Origin: Rhodospirillales bacterium | GTDB taxonomy: Bacteria; Pseudomonadota; Alphaproteobacteria; Geminicoccales; Geminicoccaceae | DNA length: 10,520 nt | Assembly: GCA_007131045.1 (NCBI GenBank) | Contig: SLRI01000568.1 | Span: 1-10,520 of the forward strand | Direction of reading: 5' to 3' | In this document: positions 1 through 6,462 of the stretch, one piece after another | Layout of the letters: every line of letters begins with the position of its first letter | How positions within the stretch are numbered: position 1 is the first letter of the stretch | Made by a program: the position numbers and the translations under genes | Notes under the pieces: model-generated | The model's database searches: none | Seen by the model: the letters and a program-made list of their open reading frames with translations, nothing else | Told to the model about the DNA's origin: nothing

Positions 1-270
1 GCCACCACCCGGGTGCTCGCCTTGCTCTCCAACGAGGTCGACGTCATCGAGCGGCTCGAGCCCGAGCAGTACGACACGCTGGGCGGCGAGAGCGGCATCG
101 CTCTGGCCCGCAGCCTATGCCGCCTCACTCGAACGGCTCAACGCGTTGAGCAGGCCGGGGCGATCGAGCAGGAGACCTTCAACCTCGCCCCCGTCGAAGC
201 CGACGCGGATTTGGCAGCCGCCGAGGACCCCGGATCCTCCGCCAGAGCCGGGAGTGGCAGGACGGCATGA
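1..270 (+). pseudogene. Phage tail assembly remnant (chaperone-like start, running into tape-measure debris), cut by the window edge
   Basis: The frame is open from base 1 and stops at 268-270, so the true start lies outside the window. The first ~30 residues (around LLSNEVDVIERLEPEQYD) resemble the end of Mu gp41-like tail assembly chaperones, where a 'valine-isoleucine-x-x-leucine-x-x-x-aspartate-tyrosine' stretch is common and the gene lies just before the tape-measure gene. This likeness is from memory and is weak. Later pieces look like tape-measure sequence scattered over several frames: AASLERLNAL near 120-150 in frame 2, then QAGAIEQETFNL near 150-185 in frame 1, then REWQDGMTRALGDY from about 249 in frame 3. 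That pattern suggests a deletion joining the chaperone gene to the inside of the tape-measure gene, plus small frameshifts. The last bases overlap the start of the 267-857 frame. It could instead be a single degraded tape-measure gene. Confidence 0.4.
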
Positions 271-857
271 CCCGGGCGCTGGGCGACTATGTCGATGCCG
301 CAACCGATGCCGCCAGGGCGGCCGAGCTGGTGACCACCCGGGCCTTCATGTCGATGGAGGACGCGCTGGTCGGTTTCGTCACCACCGGCCGCTTCGAGTT
401 CGCCGCCTTCGCCGAGAGCATCATGGCGGACATCACCCGGATCGCCGTGCGCCAGGCGATCCTCGCCCCAACTGCCGGCTGGATGGCCGGGGTTGGCGAG
501 ATCGCCATAATGCTCGCCGGCCTCTTCCACCAGGGCGACGTGGTCGGCCGCGACGCATCACCATCACGCACCGTCGATGCGAGCCTGTTCCTCACCGCCC
601 CCCGCTACCACACCGGCGGCATCGCCGGCTTGGCACTCGACGAGCTGCCGGCCATCCTCCGCCGCGGCGAGGCTGTGCTCACCCCGCAGCAGATGGCGGC
701 GCTGGGATCCGGCATGCGGGAGCGCGAGGCCCGCCAGCCACCGGTCACCGTCGTCATGAACATCACCACCCCGGACACCAACGGCTTCCGGCAGAGCCAG
801 GGACAGATCGCCGCCGATGCGGCCAGGGCGATCGAGCGGGCCCGAAGGAACCTTTGA
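267..857 (+). CDS. Phage tail tape-measure protein, lambda family, C-terminal part only
   Basis: The frame encodes 196 residues from the ATG at 267. Residues 1-75 match the lambda-type tape-measure C-terminal domain (TRALGDYVDAATDAARAAE, then a 'dal.gF.ttG.f.f..f..siiaDi.ri..rqaI' pattern). Residues 115-141 carry the very typical YHTGGIAGLALDELPAILRR plus GEAVLTP segment, and the end (FRQSQGQIAADAARAIERAR) is the normal terminus of these proteins. In this family the protein fills the tail tube, sets tail length and passes into the cell ahead of the DNA. The in-frame sequence upstream (EWQDG immediately before the ATG) also belongs to the domain but meets a stop near 147, so 267 is the first available ATG rather than a native start. 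Family members usually have several hundred more residues before this domain, and these are absent. No good ribosome-binding site precedes the ATG. Probably non-functional, although the surviving domain is cleanly conserved. Confidence 0.78.
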   Translation: MTRALGDYVDAATDAARAAELVTTRAFMSMEDALVGFVTTGRFEFAAFAESIMADITRIAVRQAILAPTAGWMAGVGEIAIMLAGLFHQGDVVGRDASPSRTVDASLFLTAPRYHTGGIAGLALDELPAILRRGEAVLTPQQMAALGSGMREREARQPPVTVVMNITTPDTNGFRQSQGQIAADAARAIERARRNL

Positions 858-1048
858 GCGCTGCCGGCACTTTTTCGCAGACGTACATCCGAAGCGGCCA
901 CGCGTGGCAGCGCGGCCCCCGCCGGTAGCGCAGGCACGGAGACCGGGACGGTCGACGCGCTGGTGGGCGCGGGTCATCGAAGTGACGATCGTCTCTGCGC
1001 CAGTGGCTTGCGGCCTCGCTCCATCAGTAATGATCTCGAGGACGTAAC

Positions 1049-2155
1049 ATGGCCCGGGAACGCGGGGCAGTCGCAGCAGTGGAGCGCATCCCGGGCATCG
1101 ACCTCGCCCGTTTACTGGCGATCGCCGGCATGCTGGCGGTGCACGTCGGGCCGATGGGCCTGACGGATCCAGCCGGGCGGCTCTATGCAGTGTTGACCCA
1201 CGGCCGCGCCTCGATCCTGTTCGGGCTCCTCGCCGGCATCGGCGTATCGCTTCTGGCGCAAAGCCGAAGCGCCACGCGCGGCGAAACACGCATCCGACTC
1301 GTCTGGCAGGCAGCCCTGCTCCTGCCGCTCGGGCTGTGGCTGCAGAACCTCGATATCGCCATTAAGGTCATCCTGGCGCACTACGCCATGCTCTTCCTGT
1401 TGGGTGCTGCCTGCGTCGGACTGGCGACCCGGTCGCTTGCTGCGCTGGCCGCGGCGGCGTTGGCCTTCGGTCCCCTGACCTTCCAGCTCGGCCGGACGTG
1501 GGCGCCCGGAACGTTCGACAGGGCACCGGTCGAATGGGGTGACACGCCATTCGCAATCGCGCACGGCCTGCTGCTCTCCGGGCCCTATCCGTTGATCACC
1601 TGGGCCGCCCCCTTCCTCCTCGGCATGCTCCTCGGGCGTCAGGACCTGCGCCAGCCGCGCCTCCGCCTGGCGCTCGTCGTGGGCGGCGCCATGCTGGCCG
1701 TCATCGCCGCCGTTTCGTCGACCGCTCTGAGGCAGTTCCTGGGCGAGCCGGATGCTCCTGGAGGCTGGTTGCGCCTGCTCGACGACGGGCCGCACAGCCA
1801 GATGCCGCTCTGGATCATCGGGTCGACCGGCTCGGCGTTGCTGGTGCTCGGGCTGTCGCTGGCCGCCGCCGATCGCCTCGCGCGGTTGATCTGGCCGCTG
1901 GTCGCCGCCGGACAGCTCGCGCTGACCCTGTACGTCGCGCATATCCTCGCCTTTCATTGGTTCGGCAGCACGCTTCGCTCACAACAGGTGATCGATGGCC
2001 TGACCGTCGTAGCTGCTGCCCTGGCGGCGGGCGTGCTGTTCGCGGTGCTTTGGCGAAGCCGGTTGCCGCGGGGTCCGCTGGAATCGCTGATGGCCGTGCC
2101 GACACTCGTCCGCCGCTGGCGAAGAGTGAGGCAGGAGGACAGAGCGCGCGCCTGA
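1049..2155 (+). CDS. DUF418-like polytopic membrane protein (putative acyltransferase-type)
   Basis: The protein has 368 residues with about ten hydrophobic segments. The N-terminus has the family signature RIPGIDLARLLAIAGMLAVH (residues 13-32), ending in a histidine inside the first membrane helix. HGRASILFGLLAGIG (residues 51-65) follows as helix two. Both match DUF418/DUF1624-type inner-membrane proteins, which are related in layout to heparan-alpha-glucosaminide N-acetyltransferase and other membrane acyltransferases. The end, with RGPLESLM near residue 343, fits the DUF418 C-terminal pattern 'rGPlE.l.R', followed by a basic tail. No substrate is established for the family, so acyl transfer is inference. 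The start is supported by GAGGA at 1038-1042, six bases before the ATG. The gene stands alone: the phage remnant ends 190 bp upstream and the next gene has its own promoter. It is intact and shares the base composition of its neighbours. Confidence 0.8.
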   Translation: MARERGAVAAVERIPGIDLARLLAIAGMLAVHVGPMGLTDPAGRLYAVLTHGRASILFGLLAGIGVSLLAQSRSATRGETRIRLVWQAALLLPLGLWLQNLDIAIKVILAHYAMLFLLGAACVGLATRSLAALAAAALAFGPLTFQLGRTWAPGTFDRAPVEWGDTPFAIAHGLLLSGPYPLITWAAPFLLGMLLGRQDLRQPRLRLALVVGGAMLAVIAAVSSTALRQFLGEPDAPGGWLRLLDDGPHSQMPLWIIGSTGSALLVLGLSLAAADRLARLIWPLVAAGQLALTLYVAHILAFHWFGSTLRSQQVIDGLTVVAAALAAGVLFAVLWRSRLPRGPLESLMAVPTLVRRWRRVRQEDRARA

Positions 2156-2198
2156 AAGCCCGGGTGCCCGCGAAACCAGGCGTGCAGCACGGCATGGG

Positions 2199-2223
2199 GG
2201 AACACCAGCACCCGGCGGGCGTT
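2199..2223 (+). promoter_or_regulatory. Candidate EcfG-type general stress promoter (GGAAC-N16-CGTT)
   Basis: GGAAC lies at 2199-2203 and CGTT at 2220-2223, with exactly 16 bases between them. This is the consensus recognised by the alphaproteobacterial general stress sigma factor EcfG (SigT in Caulobacter). It ends 33 bp before the ATG of the GlsB/YeaQ-type stress membrane protein at 2257, so transcription would start near 2230 and leave a short leader containing GGAG at 2245-2248. A perfect nine-base match at this spacing is not expected by chance in a window of this size, and the downstream gene family is stress-linked. No transcript data are available. Confidence 0.7.
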
Positions 2224-2256
2224 GTTCGGCGGTCAACAGCTACCGGAGCGGACCAC

Positions 2257-2529
2257 ATGTCGATCATTTGGGCGATCATCATCGGCTTCATTGCCGGGAT
2301 CATCGCGAAATACATCACGCCGGGCGACAACAAGCCCGGTGGCTTCGTCCTCACGACGATCCTGGGCATCGCCGGCGCCTTCGTCGCGACGTGGCTCGGC
2401 CAGACAATCGGCTGGTATGGAGCCGACGAGGGAGCCGGCCTCATCGGCGCCACCGTCGGCGCCGTCATCGTTCTTCTGGTCTGGGGCTACTATCAAACCT
2501 CCCGGGAGAACAAGCGTCTGCGCGGCTGA
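2257..2529 (+). CDS. GlsB/YeaQ/YmgE family stress-response membrane protein (transglycosylase-associated protein)
   Basis: The protein has 90 residues, near the usual length for the family, with three hydrophobic helices at about residues 3-18, 30-50 and 60-78. Typical family features are the start SIIWAIIIGFIAGIIAKYI, the short polar loop TPGDNKPGGF, the glycine-rich second helix TTILGIAGAFVATWLG, and a third helix GLIGATVGAVIVLLVWG followed by a polar, charged tail. Proteins of this family (PF04226) are small inner-membrane proteins induced by acid, osmotic or general stress. Their biochemical activity is unknown, and the name 'transglycosylase-associated' is historical. The start at 2257 is chosen because GGAG at 2245-2248 is well placed and because translation further upstream in the frame is not family-like. 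It is probably transcribed alone from the EcfG-type promoter at 2199-2223, so it is likely part of the general stress regulon. Confidence 0.92.
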   Translation: MSIIWAIIIGFIAGIIAKYITPGDNKPGGFVLTTILGIAGAFVATWLGQTIGWYGADEGAGLIGATVGAVIVLLVWGYYQTSRENKRLRG

Positions 2530-2698
2530 GCGGCGGGCTCGCCGGTCAATGCCGCCTCGACCAGGCAGCGGCGAGTGACGCCGCGATAGGCGCGTGGCAG
2601 AGCCACGAAATCGAGCGCGATGTTCACGGGTGGCTCAGCGTCGGCCGCGGGCGCATGGCAGGCTCCTTCTCGAGGTGCGCGGTCGACTCGACGTCCGG
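2530..2698. other. Intergenic stretch without a convincing gene
   Basis: This lies between the GlsB gene and the end of the minus-strand pseudogene. A minus-strand frame from a GTG at 2627 down to a stop at 2493 would encode 44 residues (with DFVALPRAYRGVTRRCLVEA near its start). It reads more like protein than the other frames, but it overlaps the 3' end of the GlsB gene, has no ribosome-binding site and matches nothing I recognise. I see no hairpin with a T-run acting as terminator for GlsB. Confidence 0.35.
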
Positions 2699-2940
2699 CT
2701 ATTCCCGCGACGCCATGGCCACCAGGATCCGGTTGTCCTGGCGATTGCCGCATCCCCGGCGGCAGAGCTTGCGATCGAGATCCATCAACCTGGTGTAGTC
2801 CGGCCTGCCACGACCATGGTTTGCAGCGGCCAGCCGGCTTTGTGGCCGCAGGCGGGGCAGCTGACGGTGATGACGTGCCAGCGCCGCAGATCGGCCACGC
2901 GGATCGCGTAGCGCGGCGGTGAGTTCCCCTTAAGTTCCAT
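2699..2940 (-). pseudogene. Small Cys-motif (zinc-ribbon-like) protein, broken by a single-base frameshift
   Basis: Reading leftward from the ATG at 2940, the frame gives MELKGNSPPRYAIRVADLRR, then WHVITVSCPACGHKAGWPLQ, and hits a stop soon after position 2800. The missing half resumes in another frame as GRPDYTRLMDLDRKLC, then RRGCGNRQDNRILVAMASRE, ending at TAG 2699-2701. The total span of 242 bases is one short of a multiple of three, so one base lost near 2811-2816 (in the TGGTCGTGG stretch) accounts for the break. Restored, the protein would be about 80 residues, with one Cys-x2-Cys pair (CPAC) and a second cysteine pair, the layout of a small zinc ribbon. I recall similar short uncharacterised alphaproteobacterial proteins with an 'RRWH' segment before the first Cys pair; their function is unknown to me. 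The second pair here is C-x4-C (CRRGC), where I would expect C-x2-C. A stop lies four codons upstream of the ATG, which supports this start. A sequencing error cannot be excluded. Confidence 0.6.
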
Positions 2941-3048
2941 GCCCGACCGCTAGCGCAGTGGCGCGGTGCTGGCAAGGCGTAGTCTTGACGAGGTCAAGGC
3001 CTGGACGCCGCTTCGTCGAGCACCTGCGGGCCGCCATCGAGGCCGCTG

Positions 3049-4704
3049 TCAAAATTTCGACCGGCGCTCCTCGACATTGGCTCGCACGTCGATCAGCACG
3101 GTTCGGCCGCTGGCGTTGAGGCGCTGGGCCTCCTTCAAGGCCGGCGCCAGCTCCGCCGGCTTGTCGACGGCAATCCCGACGGCACCCATGCCTTCCGCGA
3201 TCCTGGCATAGTTGCCATGCATGGTGGAGACACCGTACTGCTCCCGCGCCTCGGCGCCGATCGCACCTTGGGTCGGGCCGGAATAGGTGGCCATGGCACT
3301 GTTGTTCAAAAGGACCGTGGTGATCGCAGCACCGGAGCGGGCGGCGGTCTCGAGATCCGTTCCCGACATGCCGAATGCCCCGTCGCCCATCAGGTTCAGA
3401 CAGAATTTCTGCGGTTCTGCCATCTTGGCACCGATCATCAGCGGGATGCCGAAACCAAGATGGGTGGTCTTGCCCCAGCCGACATAGCTGTGCGGCGTCG
3501 TGGCCGTAAAGAATGGCACGATCGTGTCGCGGGGCGCGCCAGCGTCGTGGGTGACGATGCTGTTTTCCAGATCGAGCGTGTCGTTCAGGGCCTGGATCAC
3601 CCGATAATAGCTGATCGGCTCGTCGTCGGCGGTGAGGATCGGCGTCCATTCGGCCAGCCATTCGGCCTTGGCCGCGGCTATGGCAGCTTCCGTCTTGCTG
3701 CGGTCGCCGACACCCTTGCCGTCGGTCCTTGACTTGATGCAGGCGATCAGCGCTTCGATGGTGAGTGCCGTGTCACCGACCAGGCCGATGTCCGTCGCTT
3801 CGTCCTTGTTCAGCGCGTCCGGGTCGTTGGTGTTGTGGATGATGGTCTTGCCGGGGTGGATCTTCTGGCCATAGGGCGTCCGCGTCAGACTGCTGCCCAG
3901 CGCCAGCAGCACATCGCATTCGGTCAGCCATTCGTGCGCCGGGCCGGTGGTCGTGCCACTGCCGGCACCGAGCGCCAAGGGGTGCCGTTCATCGAGTGCG
4001 GACTTGCCCGGCATCGTGCAGAAGACCGGTGTGGCGGTCAGCTCGGCCAGTTCGCGCAAGGCGGCAGTACCACCGGAGAACAGCACGCCGGCGCCGGCCC
4101 AGATCACGCCGCGTTTTGCACCGATGAAAGCGTCGGCGGCGGCTTCGATCGCAGCCGGCTCCGGCACTTGGCGAACCAGTTTCGGCGACTTGTAGGTCCG
4201 CGCCGCTAGCGGCACTTCCTCAGCACAGACGTCAGCGGTCAGCTCGACGACGACCGGGCCAGGCGTGCCATTGCGCAAGCCGTGAAAGGCGCGGCGCATG
4301 ACATCGCCGACCTGGTTCGGTGTGTAGATCGCTTCGACCTGCTTGACCCAACCCCGATAGTTCTGGGCGGCCGTGAAGTTCGGCTTGACCGAGAGGCGGT
4401 CGAGGGCGTTGCCGCCGAGGAACACCAGGATCGGGATGTTGTCGGCATAGGCCTGGGCCATGCCGCCCATGGCGTTTTCCGCACCAGCCTGCGCCTGCAC
4501 TGCGGCGACGCCGAAGCGCTGCCGGTCACTGATCCGGCTATAGCCGTCCGCCGCCATCACGGCGCCGCGCTCGTGCCGGAACGCCACCGGGCGAATGCCG
4601 ACCCGGGCCGCGGCCGAGATCAGCGGGTTGCTGGGAAAACAGGACATCCATTCGACGCCTTCCTGTTTCAGGATTTGCGCGATGTACTCTATGCCGTTCA
4701 TCAT
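3049..4704 (-). CDS. Thiamine-pyrophosphate-dependent enzyme, acetolactate synthase superfamily
   Basis: The protein has 551 residues and the three-domain layout of the superfamily: an N-terminal pyrimidine-binding domain, a central domain (about residues 185-330) and a C-terminal pyrophosphate-binding domain. The Glu that activates the cofactor is E45 in RHERGAVMAADGYSR. The ThDP/Mg motif starts at GDG 440-442 (MGDGAFGMSGTDLE) and ends at NN 467-468 (TTVLLNNS). Residue runs such as GTPGPVVVEL and GAGVLFSGG are also typical. The usual 'FGxPG' after the first strand is replaced by CFPSNP, as I recall for the group annotated only as 'thiamine pyrophosphate-requiring protein'. The substrate is unknown, and true acetolactate synthase is doubtful because no small regulatory subunit gene is adjacent. 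GGGGGAG at 4709-4715 precedes two successive ATGs at 4704 and 4701; either could be used, with 4701 better spaced. It is probably monocistronic and reads away from the peptidase remnant at 4871. Confidence 0.88.
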   Translation of the reverse strand: MMNGIEYIAQILKQEGVEWMSCFPSNPLISAAARVGIRPVAFRHERGAVMAADGYSRISDRQRFGVAAVQAQAGAENAMGGMAQAYADNIPILVFLGGNALDRLSVKPNFTAAQNYRGWVKQVEAIYTPNQVGDVMRRAFHGLRNGTPGPVVVELTADVCAEEVPLAARTYKSPKLVRQVPEPAAIEAAADAFIGAKRGVIWAGAGVLFSGGTAALRELAELTATPVFCTMPGKSALDERHPLALGAGSGTTTGPAHEWLTECDVLLALGSSLTRTPYGQKIHPGKTIIHNTNDPDALNKDEATDIGLVGDTALTIEALIACIKSRTDGKGVGDRSKTEAAIAAAKAEWLAEWTPILTADDEPISYYRVIQALNDTLDLENSIVTHDAGAPRDTIVPFFTATTPHSYVGWGKTTHLGFGIPLMIGAKMAEPQKFCLNLMGDGAFGMSGTDLETAARSGAAITTVLLNNSAMATYSGPTQGAIGAEAREQYGVSTMHGNYARIAEGMGAVGIAVDKPAELAPALKEAQRLNASGRTVLIDVRANVEERRSKF

Positions 4705-4870
4705 TGGTCTCCCCCTGGGCGGCAAAGGCCTTGCTTCTGCGGATCTGGTGGGCCCGCAAAATGCGCGTCCGGCATGGCATTGTCACTGGCATTGCACCAG
4801 CGCGGTTCGGCAGCTGCCGCTCAGGATTCGATCACGCTTTTGCCGAGGTACCCGGCGGTTTTTCAGGTGA

Positions 4871-5281
4871 ATGATGCGCGGTGACCCGGACGCCATCATC
4901 GCGGCGGCCCGTTCCTGGCTCGGCGTCCCCTGGCGGCACCAGGGCCGCACGCGGCAGGGCGTCCATTGCGCCGGGCTCGTGGTTCTGGTCGGTCGCGAGC
5001 TCGGCCTCGCCGACTACGACACCCACGCCTATGGGAGGCGACCCGAGGGCCAGGGCTTCGTCCAGCATTTCAGGGCCGCCACGGATAGCCTGCCGCTGCC
5101 CGAGGCCGGGCCCGGCGACGTGCTGGACTTCGCCGATGCCGCCTATACCTGCCATTGCGGCTTCCTCACCGAGAAGCACGAAGTGCCGCATCTGCTCCAC
5201 GCCCATGCGCTCCACAGTTCCGGATGCGGCTTGCCCGCGCGTCGGTGTCGGAGCCGACTTCTCGCTACGCCTCGAGGATGA
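4871..5281 (+). pseudogene. Phage tail NlpC/P60-type cell-wall peptidase, C-terminally truncated
   Basis: Residues 1-112 match the alphaproteobacterial phage and gene-transfer-agent type C40 peptidases that sit after the tape-measure genes and cut peptidoglycan during DNA entry. The start AIIAAARSWLGVPWRHQGR is followed by the catalytic Cys33 in VHCAGLVV, PGDVLDFADAAY, the catalytic His95 in CHCGFLTE, and HLLHAHALH as the final family block. After about residue 115 (near 5215) the sequence turns into cysteine/arginine-rich sequence (SSGCGLPARRCRSRLLATPR) unlike the usual end, which has a 'FRFP'-type strand. No other frame restores it, so the tail end looks lost to a rearrangement before the nitrilase gene. 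AGG at 4865-4867 serves the second ATG at 4874 better than the one at 4871. The preceding TGA at 4868-4870 touches the start, as in coupled phage genes, but no phage gene is recognisable upstream. Confidence 0.72.
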
Positions 5282-5293
5282 TTTGGATCGTCT

Positions 5294-6196
5294 TCACAGC
5301 TGCCAGCCCTCCTCGACCGCCAGGCCCGGCTCGACCCAGGCGCCGGGCCAGACTTCGGCCCCGGCCGCGCGCAACTGGCGGATGGTGGCGATCGGCAGAT
5401 CCACGAGGTCGAACAAGAGCTCGCCCGCCTTGCCGTCGGTGGCCTGGGTCTCGAGCAGGGTACCGGTATAGCCCAAGGCCGGCTCGCAGGGGAGGTAGAC
5501 GGCATTGCCCGAGACGTTGCTGTCGTTCTGTGTGGTTCCGGGGCTGACGCCGATGACGCCGGTGCAGGCGACGGCGGCCATCAGCTCGACGGCCCGCGCC
5601 TTGGCACAACCGAAGACGCGGGCGTGACCCGAGGCGTTCGCGGTCATCGACGGGACGAGAATGAGGTCCGGACGCAACGGGGCCAGGAGGCAGGAGAGCG
5701 CGGGCAGCTCGACGTCGAGACAGACGAGGACGGCAATCCTCAGGCCATCGAGCTCGACCAGGCGGAGCGTGTCGCTGGGCTCGAGGTCCCAGGTCAGGGG
5801 ATCCTTCTCGAATGGGGTGAGGCAGAGCTTGTCCTGGGCCGTCAGCCGGCCGTTCGGGGTCATCAGCCAAGCCCGGTTGCGCTGACGGCCCTCCAGCGTC
5901 CAGGGCATGCTGCCGGGGAGCAGGCTGATGCCCGCCTGATGCGCGATCCGGCAAAGTGCTGGCAGCGCCTCGCTGCCGATCTCGGCGAGCCAGGCCATCT
6001 CCTGGTCGGATCGGAGGCCCGGCGGCTTGAAGCCGAGCCAGGCTTCGGCCGCGTATTCCGGCATGACGAGGAGCCTCGCCCCCTTTGCCGCGGCGTCTCT
6101 GGCTTTGGCCTCGACGTGGTCGAGCCAGTTCTCCAGTCCGGCGAAGCGCGGGCCGAGGTTGGTAGCCCAGAGTGCCATGCGGTAGGTCTTGGTCAT
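5294..6196 (-). CDS. Carbon-nitrogen hydrolase (nitrilase superfamily amidohydrolase)
   Basis: The protein has 300 residues, the usual length for a single nitrilase domain. The Glu-Lys-Cys triad is complete: E47 in LLVMPEYAAEAW, K123 in TAQDKLCLTPFE (with the accompanying E130), and C159 in VLVCLDVELPAL. The sequence following the cysteine (CLDVELP, compare the common CYDxxFPE) places it among amidase-type members rather than true nitrilases. Members cleave carbon-nitrogen bonds of amides or carbamoyl compounds in the cytoplasm; the substrate cannot be read from sequence. The start at 6196 (MTKTYRMALW) is chosen because the conserved first strand begins there. The 46 extra residues available from 6334 are low-complexity and include a duplicated AIHPD encoded by a tandem repeat. 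The ribosome-binding site is weak (GAAGAG). It converges on the truncated peptidase at its 3' end and is divergent from the PRC-barrel gene. No operon partner. Confidence 0.87.
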   Translation of the reverse strand: MTKTYRMALWATNLGPRFAGLENWLDHVEAKARDAAAKGARLLVMPEYAAEAWLGFKPPGLRSDQEMAWLAEIGSEALPALCRIAHQAGISLLPGSMPWTLEGRQRNRAWLMTPNGRLTAQDKLCLTPFEKDPLTWDLEPSDTLRLVELDGLRIAVLVCLDVELPALSCLLAPLRPDLILVPSMTANASGHARVFGCAKARAVELMAAVACTGVIGVSPGTTQNDSNVSGNAVYLPCEPALGYTGTLLETQATDGKAGELLFDLVDLPIATIRQLRAAGAEVWPGAWVEPGLAVEEGWQL

Positions 6197-6208
6197 GGCC
6201 GGCTCTTC

Positions 6209-6238
6209 GTCAGGATGAATGGCGTCAGGATGAATGGC
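6209..6238. repeat. Perfect 15-bp tandem duplication upstream of the nitrilase gene
   Basis: The unit GTCAGGATGAATGGC occurs at 6209-6223 and again directly at 6224-6238 with no mismatch. It lies 13 bp before the nitrilase ATG (on the minus strand, start 6196), inside the presumed 5' leader. Length 15 keeps the reading frame, so a longer upstream start would yield a repeated AIHPD. It is most simply a recent slippage duplication; a paired binding site is possible but unsupported. Confidence 0.9.
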
Positions 6239-6351
6239 TGGGCTAGGCTCGTCGTCATGCTGGCCGAGACTAGCCCGCTCATCGCCGGCAGTCGAGCGTG
6301 CGTTGCCGCGCCGTGGCCGTTCACCGGCTCGCAATCATTCGAAAAAATCGG

Positions 6352-6377
6352 GGAACTCATCCTCAACCATCTCTGTC
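6352..6377 (+). promoter_or_regulatory. Weak candidate EcfG-like promoter before the PRC-barrel gene
   Basis: GGAAC at 6352-6356 is followed after 17 bases by TGTC (6374-6377), against a CGTT consensus, so the -35 is perfect but the -10 matches at only two of four positions. It would leave a leader of roughly 80 bases to the ATG at 6463. PRC-barrel genes are often stress-induced in alphaproteobacteria, which makes the position sensible. A perfect TTGACA further down (6408-6413) has no matching -10 at 16-18 bases. Confidence 0.25.
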
Positions 6378-6462
6378 TTACTTTTTATCCATGCATTCTC
6401 GAGCCGGTTGACATCAGCCGTGGAGCGGTTGCGGCTGGCTCGGTGCGAACGAGGAGAACGTT

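Noticed and set aside
146..928. Plus-strand frame of 260 codons overlapping the tape-measure domain
   Set aside because: Arg/Pro/His-rich shadow in the +2 frame of the tape-measure fragment; only a short piece near its start may be tape-measure debris.
2984..2998. Small perfect hairpin CTTGAC-GAG-GTCAAG about 50 bp after the ThDP gene stop
   Set aside because: Only six pairs and no T-run on either strand; too weak to call a terminator.
4776..4794. Two copies of GGCATTG at 12-bp spacing in the gap between the ThDP and peptidase genes
   Set aside because: Seven-base direct repeats of this kind arise easily by chance and nothing else suggests an operator.
5241..5258. Short hairpin GTCGGT/GCCGAC between the peptidase remnant and the nitrilase gene
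   Set aside because: Six pairs including a G-T pair and no clear T-run; insufficient for a terminator call.
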